From Fodinicola acaciae (lineage in GTDB: Bacteria > Actinomycetota > Actinomycetes > Mycobacteriales > HKI-0501), in assembly GCF_010993745.1 (NCBI RefSeq), contig NZ_WOTN01000003.1:496001-560000 (forward strand): a stretch of 64,000 nt of DNA, written 5' to 3'. The notes under the pieces were generated by a model. That model did not search any database. It was given only the letters and a program-made list of their open reading frames with translations, and was not told the DNA's origin. A program made the position numbers and the translations under genes. Of this stretch, positions 53,220-61,772 are shown piece by piece. How positions within the stretch are numbered: the first letter of the stretch is position 1; the number at the start of each line of letters is the position of its first letter.

Positions 53220-55109
53220 CTATTCCAGCTGGTACGCAGAAGCCTGCAGCTTGAACAGCGTCGCGTAGGTGCCGCCTTCGATGGCGATCAGCTCGTCGTG
53301 GGTGCCCTGTTCGACGATCTTTCCGTGGTCCAGCACCACGATCTGGTCCGCGTGCCGCACGTTCGCCAGCCGGTGCGTGATCAGGATGGTCATCGTGGTG
53401 CCGTCGCTCAGTCGGCGCAATGCCTGGAAAACCGCGTGTTCGGCGCGCGCGTCCATGGCGGCGGTCGGCTCGTCCACGACCAGGACGGGCGCGTCACGAT
53501 AAAGGCCACGTGCGACACTGATGCGCTGCCACTGCCCACCGGACAGGTCACGGCCGTTGCGGAATTCCCGCGACAGCACGGTTTCGCCGGCGGACGGCAG
53601 GTCGGCGATCACCGCGTCCGCACCGGATTCGCGTGCCGCGGCGGCAAACGCGGCTCCGCCGAGGTCGACCCGTTCCAGCCGGCCGATCCGGATGTTGTTG
53701 TCGGCGGTCATCGGCCAGCGCGCCGGATCCTGCAGCACCATCGCGATGTGCTGATAGATCGAGTCCTCGTCGGCGGTGGTCAGGTCCAGGTCGTCCCAAC
53801 GTACGGCACCGGCGGTCGGCTGGTAGAGGCCGGTGAGCAGCCTGGCCAGCGTGCTCTTGCCCGACCCGTTCTCACCGACCAGCGCGATCGTCTGTCCTCT
53901 GTGGACGGTCAGGTCGATGCCGCTGAGCGCCGGCTCCGGCTGACCGGGATAGCGAAACGACACGCCGCTCGCGGTGATCTGGCGCGGCTGCGACGGAGCG
54001 CTGACGCCGGTCCGCGGGCGCGTACGTTTCCGTGACTCTTCCAGCAGGTTTGTGTATAGGTCGAGATAGAGCGTGTTCTCGTAAAGGCGGTTGACGCCGA
54101 ACATCGTATTGGTCAGCGCGGAGGCGGCCATCCGCATCGCCACGACGGCGGCGCCGGCCAGCGCCAGCGGCAGCGTGCCGACATAGAGCAGCAGGCCAAG
54201 CACGGCGAACGCGACACCGGCGCCGATGCCGGCGATCGCCCGGCCGATCAGCTGGACGCGCGTACGCGCGACCCCGACCCGCTTCGACTCGTTGGTGATG
54301 TCGGTGCTGATCCTGGAAAACTCGGTGCGCAGCGCCGGCCCGGCCGTGCAGGCACGCATCTCCGCCGCGTTCTCCCGGTCGGTCAGCAGCTCGCTGGCCA
54401 CCGCGTGCTGCCGGCTCCGCGAGACCATCCGCAGAAAGGAGCGATACGACAGTTTCGCGGCGCGCGCCGAGGCCCAGACGTCCGGCACCACCGAAAGCAA
54501 AACCAACGGCGCCAGCACCGGATGCAGCAGCCCGGCCGTCACGACCGCGGACACCAGATAGATGACCGAGCCGGAGATGTCGGCGATCGCCTTGATGCTG
54601 GTCTCGATGCTCCGGATGCCGTGCGACAGCGCCTGGCGGAGCAGGTCGGAATAGTCGGCGTCCTCAAAGGCGATCAGCGCCACCCTGGACACCGCGGAGT
54701 GCACTTCTTCCTGCGCGGCCTGCTCAACCTGCGGGGTGAGCGCCGCCTGCGCCGCGCCGTTCAGTGCCTCCAGCAGAGCACGCGCGGAAAACGCCGCCAC
54801 CACCTGCAAAACGGCCGGCAACGAGGCGAGCACGCGCGCCGGTGTCGGTCCGTTTGCCAGCAGTACGGTCAAAACGTCGGCGGTCGCCAGCAGTCCGAAA
54901 GCGGTCACGCAGCCACTGACGACGGCCAGCACACCGGCCGCCGCGGTCAGCCAGCGCGACGACCGCCACGCCAGGCCGATCACCAGCCGGATGCCGGCCG
55001 GCAGCGCGCGTAAGGTGCGCCAGATGCCGGTGGTGGCCACCTGCTGCTCGACGACGGTCCAGGTCGGCAGGGACAGGTCCTCCATCCCCACCAGCGCTCG
55101 GCCGGCCAT
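53220..55109 (-). CDS. lanT: ABC exporter of the lanthipeptide locus
   Basis: A 629-residue half-transporter: about six helices, then an ATPase domain with Walker A GENGSGKST, signature LSGGQWQR, Walker B VLVVDEPTAA and H-loop ITHR. There is no C39 peptidase domain, so it exports but does not cut the leader. The ATG at 55109 shares its A with the lanB stop (TGATG); a start at MEDLSLP is also possible. It is the last gene of the lanA-lanC-lanB-lanT operon. It may carry the peptide or give self-protection. Confidence 0.87.
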   Translation of the reverse strand: MAGRALVGMEDLSLPTWTVVEQQVATTGIWRTLRALPAGIRLVIGLAWRSSRWLTAAAGVLAVVSGCVTAFGLLATADVLTVLLANGPTPARVLASLPAVLQVVAAFSARALLEALNGAAQAALTPQVEQAAQEEVHSAVSRVALIAFEDADYSDLLRQALSHGIRSIETSIKAIADISGSVIYLVSAVVTAGLLHPVLAPLVLLSVVPDVWASARAAKLSYRSFLRMVSRSRQHAVASELLTDRENAAEMRACTAGPALRTEFSRISTDITNESKRVGVARTRVQLIGRAIAGIGAGVAFAVLGLLLYVGTLPLALAGAAVVAMRMAASALTNTMFGVNRLYENTLYLDLYTNLLEESRKRTRPRTGVSAPSQPRQITASGVSFRYPGQPEPALSGIDLTVHRGQTIALVGENGSGKSTLARLLTGLYQPTAGAVRWDDLDLTTADEDSIYQHIAMVLQDPARWPMTADNNIRIGRLERVDLGGAAFAAAARESGADAVIADLPSAGETVLSREFRNGRDLSGGQWQRISVARGLYRDAPVLVVDEPTAAMDARAEHAVFQALRRLSDGTTMTILITHRLANVRHADQIVVLDHGKIVEQGTHDELIAIEGGTYATLFKLQASAYQLE

Positions 55110-58087
55110 CAGCTGGCTCGCGGTCGCCAGCCGGCGCGTGCCAGGCTTTCCCTGGTCCGCAGCGCGAGTCCGAGCACGCGCTGCTCCGGTGGATGGCCGC
55201 AGCCGAGCAGCCGGTTGTTGTGCAGATGCAGGAAGCTGCGGGCCAGCTGGAAAACGGTACGGTTCACCGCGCCATTGTCGGCCATCTCGCGCAGTTTCGT
55301 GGCGATCGGTGCGAGTTTTCCGCGGCGCGCCGCCAGGATCCCGGCGACCGCGGCGCCGCCGTCCTGACCGGTCAGCCAGTCGGGATCGCCGAGCACCGCG
55401 CGCAAAGTCGACTGCTCTTTGCGGAATTCCTCCGAGGTGTCCTTACGGTCCAGCAGTCCGGCGGCATAGAGTCGCGCGCGTTCGGCCGGGTCGAGGCCGA
55501 GAGCGGCCAGCAGGTCGTCCCCGGAAAGGACGCCGAGCAGCGGCCGGTCGATGCCCATTTCCCGTTTCCGGCAAAGGTCCAGGATGTCGGCGACCGCCGC
55601 GCTGTCCACCGCGAACAGCTGTTCGGCCAGCGCCATGCCCGCCGGTCCGCCATAGCGCTCGACCTCCTGGTCGTAGGTGTCGAGGCAAAACCGCTCGCAG
55701 AATCCGTCCGCGACCAGTTTCGCCGCCCACTCAAGCAGACCCGGCGCGAGCTCCCGGCGCAGCACCCCGGGATCACCGTGCCAGCGCACGCGTACGTGCG
55801 GCTCGGGGTCCTGGTATCGCATGAAAAACCACGAGTCCGCCAGGCCGTTGGCGGTCGTCTCGGCGGCGAGCGTACGCAACGGACCGCCGATCAGGTCTTC
55901 CTCGTACGGGTCGAGGAAATACAGCTTGGCGAACAGCCAGTCGCTGCCGGGCGGCCGCAGCCGCGACCGTGCGATGGAGCCGGTCGCCGGCGACCGTCGC
56001 GGCGCCGGCTTTTCCTCGTGGTCCAGGATCAACGGCACCACGAGCTCGCTCAGATGGCCGCTGACCCACGCGTGCTCCGGTCCGGGCAACGCCTCCTGCA
56101 ACACGACCTCGGTCTTCTGCAGCCGGAGCTGTTCCACGTGGTCCGGCTCGTCCAGGTCGAGCAGCAGCCGGTTGTCCGCGTACGTCAGGTAAACGTGCCG
56201 CGGCACGTGCCACCTTTCCCGCCACCGCGCGACATCGCTGGCGTCCTCCAGCCGCCAGCTGGCCGGTGCCAGCACGGTGCGACCCACCTGGACGCGTGGC
56301 AGGAACGGAAACCCGCTGGCCGGTCCCCAGTCGAAACCGCCGAAAACGGCGCGCCGGTCGGCCTTGATCTCGTCCAGAAACCGGACGATAGCCGGCGCTC
56401 CGGCCGAGTTGAGCATGTGGCCGGCGCACGGCACGACCTCGTGTTCGCGCCACCGCAGGACAAACCGGCCGTCCTGCAGTCCGACCATCAGCTCGTCCAA
56501 TGGCAGCACACGATCGCAGCCCGCGGTCGTCCCGAGCGGCAGCTCCAGATCGCGCACCATCGGCCGGACCGCGACGTTCGCCGACCTGGTGGAGCGCGGC
56601 AGATACGACACCTCGACGCGAAGTTTTCCTTTGCTCCTGGCGGCTTCCGCGTCCGCCGCCGCCCGCAGCGCGGCCGTCGCGTCCGGACCGAGCAGGTCGG
56701 CGAACCGGCCGAGCACCCGTCCGGCGACACTGGCGCCGAGGTTTGGCCCAAGTACGACCAAATAGTCGCCGGCATCCACCGCGGCCGGCGAACTCGCGAC
56801 GACAAACGCCGACACATCCAGCGAAGGCGGCGCGTTTTCGGCCGACAACGGCTCGATCTGGAGCTTGTCGATCATCGCTGGAGACAGCTCGACGACCTGC
56901 TGGCCGTCCTTGATCGCGTTCAACGCGAGATTGGTGAGCGTACGCTCGCGCTCGGAGTGCCCGGCGTCGCTGTGGCCGTGTTCTGGCGGTCCGAGGCCGA
57001 TCTTCGGATCCAGCAGCTCGACCAGCGGCACCTCCCGGTCGTGGCCGTAGTGCTGCTCGAAACGCTGCCGATATCCGTCCAGGTGCGCCATTCCGCGTGG
57101 CCAGACCGAAAGCCGCAGCACCGTCTCGGCTAGCCCGGCGACTTCCGCAGCGACCCCGGCGCTGACGTGACGGCCGGAAAGCGGCATCGCCATGTCCGTC
57201 TGCAGTGTTGTCTTCGCCGGCTCGTGAATCGCGTGCGCGCGAGCCGCCAGCCCCGCGTAGTCCGATCCGTCCCAACGCGCGATTTCGGCAAGAAAATCGG
57301 AAAGTGCGGTCGCCTCAGCGCGTGCCGCCGGCACGGTCGCGAGCCGGTCGGCGACATACCGCGCCGGCTCGGCGACGGTCAGCGGCGGCCGCAGGTCGGT
57401 CAGCAGGACGGTCTGTTCCCACAGTTGCTGGAGAAACGACTCCACCTTCTCCGCCGGCGCACCGCCGGCGGTCAGCTTCTCCACGATCTCCTCGTACGGC
57501 ACCGGCCGCCGCGCGAGTTGCAGGACGGTCCGTACGGCATTGGTCGCACGCAACGAAACCGCGCGCGGGCCCTCGTCCAGGTCGCCGATCGTGCCGCGCT
57601 CGCTGAGAAAGATCCGGTCGGCGCGGACGAACGCGGCCGGGTTGGCAAACCACCGCAGGCCGGCTCGCACCTCCGGCCGCTTTTCCAGCACCGCCACGAA
57701 ATCCAGCAGCCACCCCATGTCCGGTCGGGTCCGCGTGTGCGGCGGCTCACCGGACAGCGACAGGTCCGTACGCTCACCCCAGCCGGCCAGCGCGACGCCG
57801 GCGAACATGCCATATGGCGTCGGCCGGGTCGACATCCGAATGAGATAGCGCAACAGCTTGCCGGCGATCCTGCCTCGCGCGGCCGCACCCTCAGGTGGCT
57901 TTTCCAACGCGCGTACGAGATCGCCGGCACCGACCGCCAGCGCACGCTGGATCCGCTGATCCGCCGGCAAAGCCGTGCCGGCGACGGTCGGGACCGACCA
58001 GTCGCCGCGCAGCGCGAGGTAGTCCTCGACCGGCAGCAGCGGCGTACGCACCATCAGCCAGTCCAGCGGCCGGTAGAGTCGCTTCAC
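55109..58087 (-). CDS. lanB: Class I lanthipeptide dehydratase
   Basis: Dehydrates Ser/Thr of the precursor using glutamyl-tRNA (family knowledge). The 992-residue product is full length. The N-terminal glutamylation domain starts DWLMVRTPLLPVEDYLALRGDW, with MSTRPTPYGMFAGVALAGWG, GRHVSAGVAAEVAGLAETVL and DLRPPLTVAEPARYV. The C-terminal elimination domain starts near 714 (WLFAKLYFLDPYEEDLIGGPL ... RYQDPEPHVRVRWHGDP). The GTG at 58087 has GAAGGAG upstream; that site overlaps the lanC stop. Confidence 0.93.
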   Translation of the reverse strand: MKRLYRPLDWLMVRTPLLPVEDYLALRGDWSVPTVAGTALPADQRIQRALAVGAGDLVRALEKPPEGAAARGRIAGKLLRYLIRMSTRPTPYGMFAGVALAGWGERTDLSLSGEPPHTRTRPDMGWLLDFVAVLEKRPEVRAGLRWFANPAAFVRADRIFLSERGTIGDLDEGPRAVSLRATNAVRTVLQLARRPVPYEEIVEKLTAGGAPAEKVESFLQQLWEQTVLLTDLRPPLTVAEPARYVADRLATVPAARAEATALSDFLAEIARWDGSDYAGLAARAHAIHEPAKTTLQTDMAMPLSGRHVSAGVAAEVAGLAETVLRLSVWPRGMAHLDGYRQRFEQHYGHDREVPLVELLDPKIGLGPPEHGHSDAGHSERERTLTNLALNAIKDGQQVVELSPAMIDKLQIEPLSAENAPPSLDVSAFVVASSPAAVDAGDYLVVLGPNLGASVAGRVLGRFADLLGPDATAALRAAADAEAARSKGKLRVEVSYLPRSTRSANVAVRPMVRDLELPLGTTAGCDRVLPLDELMVGLQDGRFVLRWREHEVVPCAGHMLNSAGAPAIVRFLDEIKADRRAVFGGFDWGPASGFPFLPRVQVGRTVLAPASWRLEDASDVARWRERWHVPRHVYLTYADNRLLLDLDEPDHVEQLRLQKTEVVLQEALPGPEHAWVSGHLSELVVPLILDHEEKPAPRRSPATGSIARSRLRPPGSDWLFAKLYFLDPYEEDLIGGPLRTLAAETTANGLADSWFFMRYQDPEPHVRVRWHGDPGVLRRELAPGLLEWAAKLVADGFCERFCLDTYDQEVERYGGPAGMALAEQLFAVDSAAVADILDLCRKREMGIDRPLLGVLSGDDLLAALGLDPAERARLYAAGLLDRKDTSEEFRKEQSTLRAVLGDPDWLTGQDGGAAVAGILAARRGKLAPIATKLREMADNGAVNRTVFQLARSFLHLHNNRLLGCGHPPEQRVLGLALRTRESLARAGWRPRAS

Positions 58088-58100
58088 CCCGTTTTCTCCT

Positions 58101-59351
58101 TCACGCCAGCAACAACAGCCGGTCCCAGCCTGGCTCGACCGCGGCGCCGGCGGCGAGAAGCGCGAGTGCGGTCCCGGCCGCACCATCGAGCAGACCGGGC
58201 CGGTCGACCCGGGCACCGTCGTCTTCGATCGTGGCGAAGCCGATCGTGCGTTGCGGCTCGTACATCTCCAAAAGCCGCTCGGTCAGGTCGATCGCGGCCT
58301 CGGTGAACACCGGATTGCCGGTGTCGTTGGCAAATCGGAGCGTGATCTGCAACAGGCCACCGACTCCGTGACAGAGTCCGGGCGAGGCGCCGATCGCGCG
58401 CTCGCGCCATGGCCGCCGATAGACCGCGGTCATCGTCTCGACCGCAAACGTGCGGATTTTGGCGTCGTCCAAGGCAACACCGGCCAGCCACAGCGCGCGT
58501 GCGATGCCAGGGCTGCCGTAACACCAGCCGCTCTGCGCCAGCGGTCCCTGGCGACCGGTCGGCGAGACACCGAACGGCCAGTTCGGTCCCCATTCGTCGT
58601 CGGCGCGATTGTCCAGCAACCACGAAGCGCCAGCCAGGATCGCTTCCTCCTGGCCGGCAACGGAAACTCCGGCCCGCGACGCAAGAGCCAGCGCCGCGAG
58701 CGGACCCGGCAGGCCGTGCGCCAGGCCGCAGTTCAGTACGCCGTCCGGAAACTGCCTGGCGATCGGGCTGTCCGGAAAGATCACGTCGGCCGGGGTGAAC
58801 CAGTTGGGTCCACCCGGTCCGTGCTGGCACAGCCGCACCAGGCCGGTCAGTACGCCGAGCGGTTCCTCGGCCCTGGACAACAGATATCCAGCCGTGCCGG
58901 CCAGTCCGACGATCGTGTCCCAGGCACGGGCCGGCAGGCCGTACGGTCGCGCCGCCAACGCTTCGCCACGGTCTCCAGCCGCCGCGACGATCCGAGTGTC
59001 CAATGTGGACATCAGTCGGCGGTATCGCGTGCCGTCGCGGGAAAGCCACGAGGCCGCGAAAGCCGCCCCACCGAGGCCGCCGAACATGCCGGGATGCGCG
59101 CTCCACGCACCGTTAAGGTCGTCCGTGGCGTCCGCGAGCGCCGCGTGTGCCGTACGGTCCCAACCGTCGTCCGGCCGCAGCCGGTCAAGCTGTCCGTAGA
59201 GCACCGCGACGCCGGCGGACGCCTCAAGGCCGGCCTGCGTGCCGGTCACCGTACGGTCGCGCAGCCGCTCGGCCACCTCGACCGCGGTGGCCACCGCCGA
59301 CTCCGCGAGCGGCGCCGGCAGCCGGATTTTCCACGCAGGCCGGCCATCCAC
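58101..59351 (-). CDS. lanC: Lanthionine cyclase
   Basis: Zinc enzyme that adds Cys thiols to dehydro-residues to form lanthionine rings. The 416-residue product has the LanC landmarks: LNCGLAHGLPGPLAAL near 205, the zinc ligand in SGWCYGSPGIARAL near 272 and the Cys-His pair in GLCHGVGGLLQI near 324. The GTG at 59351 shares its G with the precursor stop codon (TAGTG), so precursor and cyclase are tightly coupled. One GTCCACANTGGAC palindrome lies inside (58998). Confidence 0.93.
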   Translation of the reverse strand: MDGRPAWKIRLPAPLAESAVATAVEVAERLRDRTVTGTQAGLEASAGVAVLYGQLDRLRPDDGWDRTAHAALADATDDLNGAWSAHPGMFGGLGGAAFAASWLSRDGTRYRRLMSTLDTRIVAAAGDRGEALAARPYGLPARAWDTIVGLAGTAGYLLSRAEEPLGVLTGLVRLCQHGPGGPNWFTPADVIFPDSPIARQFPDGVLNCGLAHGLPGPLAALALASRAGVSVAGQEEAILAGASWLLDNRADDEWGPNWPFGVSPTGRQGPLAQSGWCYGSPGIARALWLAGVALDDAKIRTFAVETMTAVYRRPWRERAIGASPGLCHGVGGLLQITLRFANDTGNPVFTEAAIDLTERLLEMYEPQRTIGFATIEDDGARVDRPGLLDGAAGTALALLAAGAAVEPGWDRLLLLA

Positions 59352-59512
59352 TAGTTGCAGGTCCAGCCGTGCGTGTTGCACACGCCGCAGGTCGCGTCGT
59401 GCGAGTCCTCGCAGCCGATCGGGCCGGAGGTGTGCTGCGGGCCGCTCCACGGACGCAGCGTCGGCGGCTCGTCGAGCCGGATGTCCAGGTCGAACTCATC
59501 GGTGCTGTGCAT
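59351..59512 (-). CDS. lanA: Lanthipeptide precursor, 53 residues
   Basis: Small gene with a very strong ribosome site (AAAGGAGAGG) before ATG 59512. The leader has EFDLDIRLDEPP at 6-17, the FxLD-type motif bound by class I dehydratases. The C-terminal part holds Cys34, Cys42, Cys45 and Cys52 with Thr28, Ser29, Ser37, Thr41, Thr47 and Thr51, and ends THGWTCN. Four thiols and six possible dehydration sites allow up to four rings. The leader/core border is not evident; somewhere around 20-30 is likely. No leader protease is encoded nearby. Confidence 0.88.
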   Translation of the reverse strand: MHSTDEFDLDIRLDEPPTLRPWSGPQHTSGPIGCEDSHDATCGVCNTHGWTCN

Positions 59513-59618
59513 GAAACCTCTCCTTTCGTCGTCTCCAGCGTCGGCGGCTGGCCGGCGGGTGGGCAGAGCCAGCGGCCGGGAACATCGGGGAAAGATTCCT
59601 GGGACATAGACTGTGGTT

Positions 59619-60524
59619 ATGGCTCTCCCGCCGCGGGTCAGCGACCTGACCAGCTTTGACCTGCTGCTCAGCGTCGCCAGGCTCGGCAGCATCGGCCGCG
59701 CGGCGGCGGCGCACCAGATGTCGCAGCCGGCCGCCAGCGCGCGGCTGCGGCAGCTCGAACGCCAGCTCGGCGCGCGGCTGTTGGAGCGTCAGGCGCGTGG
59801 CACGCAGCTGACGACGGTCGGCGAAGTCGTGGCCGGTTGGGCTCAGCCGGTGGTGGACCGGGCGGCCGACCTGGAGGCCGGCATCGCGGCGCTGCGGCGC
59901 GATCGCGCCACCCAGTTGCGGATCGCGGCCAGCCTCACCGTTGCCGAATATCTGTTGCCGGGCTGGCTGATCGCGCTGCGTACGGCCGATCCGGAGACGG
60001 TGACCACGCTCAGCTGCGGCAACTCCGCCGAGGTCGCCGTGCAGGTGCTCGGCGGCCAGGCCGACATCGGCTTCGTCGAGGGTCCGGCGGTGCCGGCCGG
60101 CGTCGAGGCGCGGGAGGTCGCGCGCGACGAGTTGGCGGTGGTGGTCGCGCCATCGCATCCCTGGGCTCGGCGGCGGCGCGTACGCCCGGCGGAGCTCGCG
60201 GCCACACCGCTGCTGAGCCGCGAGGCCGGCTCTGGCACGCGGGAGGCGTGGGAACGGGCCGTACGCGCGCAGGTCGACATCGAGCTGGCGGCCCCGATGC
60301 TGGAGATGTCGTCGACGACCGCGATCAAGGCGGCGGCCATCGGCGGGATCGGTCCAGCGGTGCTCAGCGTGCGCGCGGTCGCGGCGGAGCTGGCCGCCGG
60401 CACGCTCGTACGCCTGAGCGCACCCGGTCTCGACCTCACCCGCCGCCTGCGGGCGATCTGGCCGGCCGGCCAGCCGGTCCGCGGCGCGGCCGGCGACCTG
60501 CTGGCCATCGCGCTGCGCACATAA
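59619..60524 (+). CDS. LysR-family regulator
   Basis: A 301-residue regulator with an N-terminal winged helix (LTSFDLLLSVARLGSIGRAAAAHQMSQPAASARLRQLERQLG) and a substrate-binding-like domain. It is divergent from the lanthipeptide operon and precedes a TDT exporter on its own strand; the LysR-TDT pair is common and resembles YeiE-type sulfite-responsive regulators, so control of the exporter is more likely than of the lanthipeptide. ATG 59619 is preferred over GTG 59613. Confidence 0.87.
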   Translation: MALPPRVSDLTSFDLLLSVARLGSIGRAAAAHQMSQPAASARLRQLERQLGARLLERQARGTQLTTVGEVVAGWAQPVVDRAADLEAGIAALRRDRATQLRIAASLTVAEYLLPGWLIALRTADPETVTTLSCGNSAEVAVQVLGGQADIGFVEGPAVPAGVEAREVARDELAVVVAPSHPWARRRRVRPAELAATPLLSREAGSGTREAWERAVRAQVDIELAAPMLEMSSTTAIKAAAIGGIGPAVLSVRAVAAELAAGTLVRLSAPGLDLTRRLRAIWPAGQPVRGAAGDLLAIALRT

Positions 60525-60553
60525 GAGGTCGCGCGGATAGGGGAGCGACCTCT
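60524..60553 (+). terminator. Hairpin after the LysR gene, repeat motif
   Basis: AGAGGTCGC (60524-60532) and GCGACCTCT (60545-60553) form a perfect 9-bp stem starting on the last base of the stop codon. There is no U-tract. Its first 24 bases recur at 6914-6937. Confidence 0.65.
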
Positions 60554-60623
60554 AAGCCCCGGTTATGCATCCATCGGAGACTGGTGTCTGGTGCGACTCG
60601 CCGACCAGGCTCAAAGTGGCCTT

Positions 60624-61772
60624 ATGGCCTCACACCGGATGCTGCGCGACCTCGACGACCCGGCGCAGCTGTTCGCCAACCTCGGTCCCAACTGGTACGC
60701 GTCGATCATGGGGACCGGCATCGTCGCGGTGGCCGCCACGACGCTGCCGGTGCGGTTCGCCGGCCTGCGTACGGCCGCCACCGTGGTCTGGGCCTTCGCC
60801 GCGGTCATGCTGGTGGCGCTGACCTGTGCGTGGGTCGTGCACTGGATCCGCCATCCGGCCACCGCGCGCGGCCACGCGCACGATCCGGTGATGGCGCAGT
60901 TCTGGGGTGCGCCGCCGATGGCACTGATGACGGTCGGCGCCGGTGCGCTCGTGCTCGGCCGGGACTGGATCGGCCTGGACGCGGCACTCGCCGTCGACTG
61001 GACGCTGTGGACCACCGGCACCGCCCTCGGCCTGGTCACCACCGCGTGGATCCCCTACCGCATGATGACCAGCCACGACATCGCGCCGGACAGCGCTTTC
61101 GGCGGCTGGCTGATGCCGGTGGTGCCGCCCATGGTGTCGGCCGCCAACGGCGCGCTGCTCATCCCGCACCTGCCGGCGGGGCAGGCTCGGCTGGACATGC
61201 TGATGGCCTGCTATGCGATGTTCGGCGTCAGCCTGTTCGCCACGCTGTTCATCGTGCCGCAGGTCTGGCAGCGGCTGGTGCGGCACAAGACCGGCCCGGC
61301 GGCGACCGTGCCGACGGTGTGGATCGTGCTCGGGCCGCTCGGCCAGTCGATCACCGCCGCCAACCTGCTGGGCGGTGACGCCGCGGCTGCCGCGCTGCCT
61401 CGGCCGTATCACCAGGCCGCCGCCGCTTTCGGCTTCGTCTACGGCGTGCCGACCTGGGGTTTCGCCGTCGTCTGGCTGGTGCTCGCGGCAGCGCTGACGG
61501 CACGTACGGCCCGGCGGCGGTTGCCGTTCACCCTCGCCTGGTGGAGCTTCACCTTTCCGGTCGGTACGGTCGTCACCGGCACCAGCGCGCTCGCCGGACG
61601 GCTGCATTCCGACCTGTTCACGGTCGGCGCGGTCGCGCTCTATGTGCTGCTTCTGGTCGCGTGGAGCACGGTCGCCGCCCGCACCGCCTACGGCAGCTAT
61701 CGCGGCCGGCTTTTCCAGGCCAGGCCGCAAGGGCCTGTTTCGGAACAGACCTTAGCCGGCGCGCCGTCGTGA
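60624..61772 (+). CDS. TDT-family (TehA/SLAC1) transporter
   Basis: A ten-helix channel-like exporter of 382 residues: NLGPNWYASIMGTGIVAVAA, FGGWLMPVVPPMVSAANGALL, VWIVLGPLGQSITAANLLGGD and a late WWSFTFPVGTVVTGTSALAG. The family covers tellurite/dicarboxylate/sulfite exporters; pairing with a YeiE-like LysR favours sulfite (inference). The ATG at 60624 fits homologue starts (MLRDLDDPAQLFANLGPNW); a GTG at 60591 is an alternative with GGAG 11 bases upstream. The 3' end overlaps the convergent potC by 21 bases. Confidence 0.83.
   Translation: MASHRMLRDLDDPAQLFANLGPNWYASIMGTGIVAVAATTLPVRFAGLRTAATVVWAFAAVMLVALTCAWVVHWIRHPATARGHAHDPVMAQFWGAPPMALMTVGAGALVLGRDWIGLDAALAVDWTLWTTGTALGLVTTAWIPYRMMTSHDIAPDSAFGGWLMPVVPPMVSAANGALLIPHLPAGQARLDMLMACYAMFGVSLFATLFIVPQVWQRLVRHKTGPAATVPTVWIVLGPLGQSITAANLLGGDAAAAALPRPYHQAAAAFGFVYGVPTWGFAVVWLVLAAALTARTARRRLPFTLAWWSFTFPVGTVVTGTSALAGRLHSDLFTVGAVALYVLLLVAWSTVAARTAYGSYRGRLFQARPQGPVSEQTLAGAPS

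Noticed and set aside
59613-61772. LysR and TDT genes as part of the lanthipeptide locus
   Set aside because: They form a common stand-alone pair on the other strand. Divergence from lanA alone is weak evidence of a functional link.
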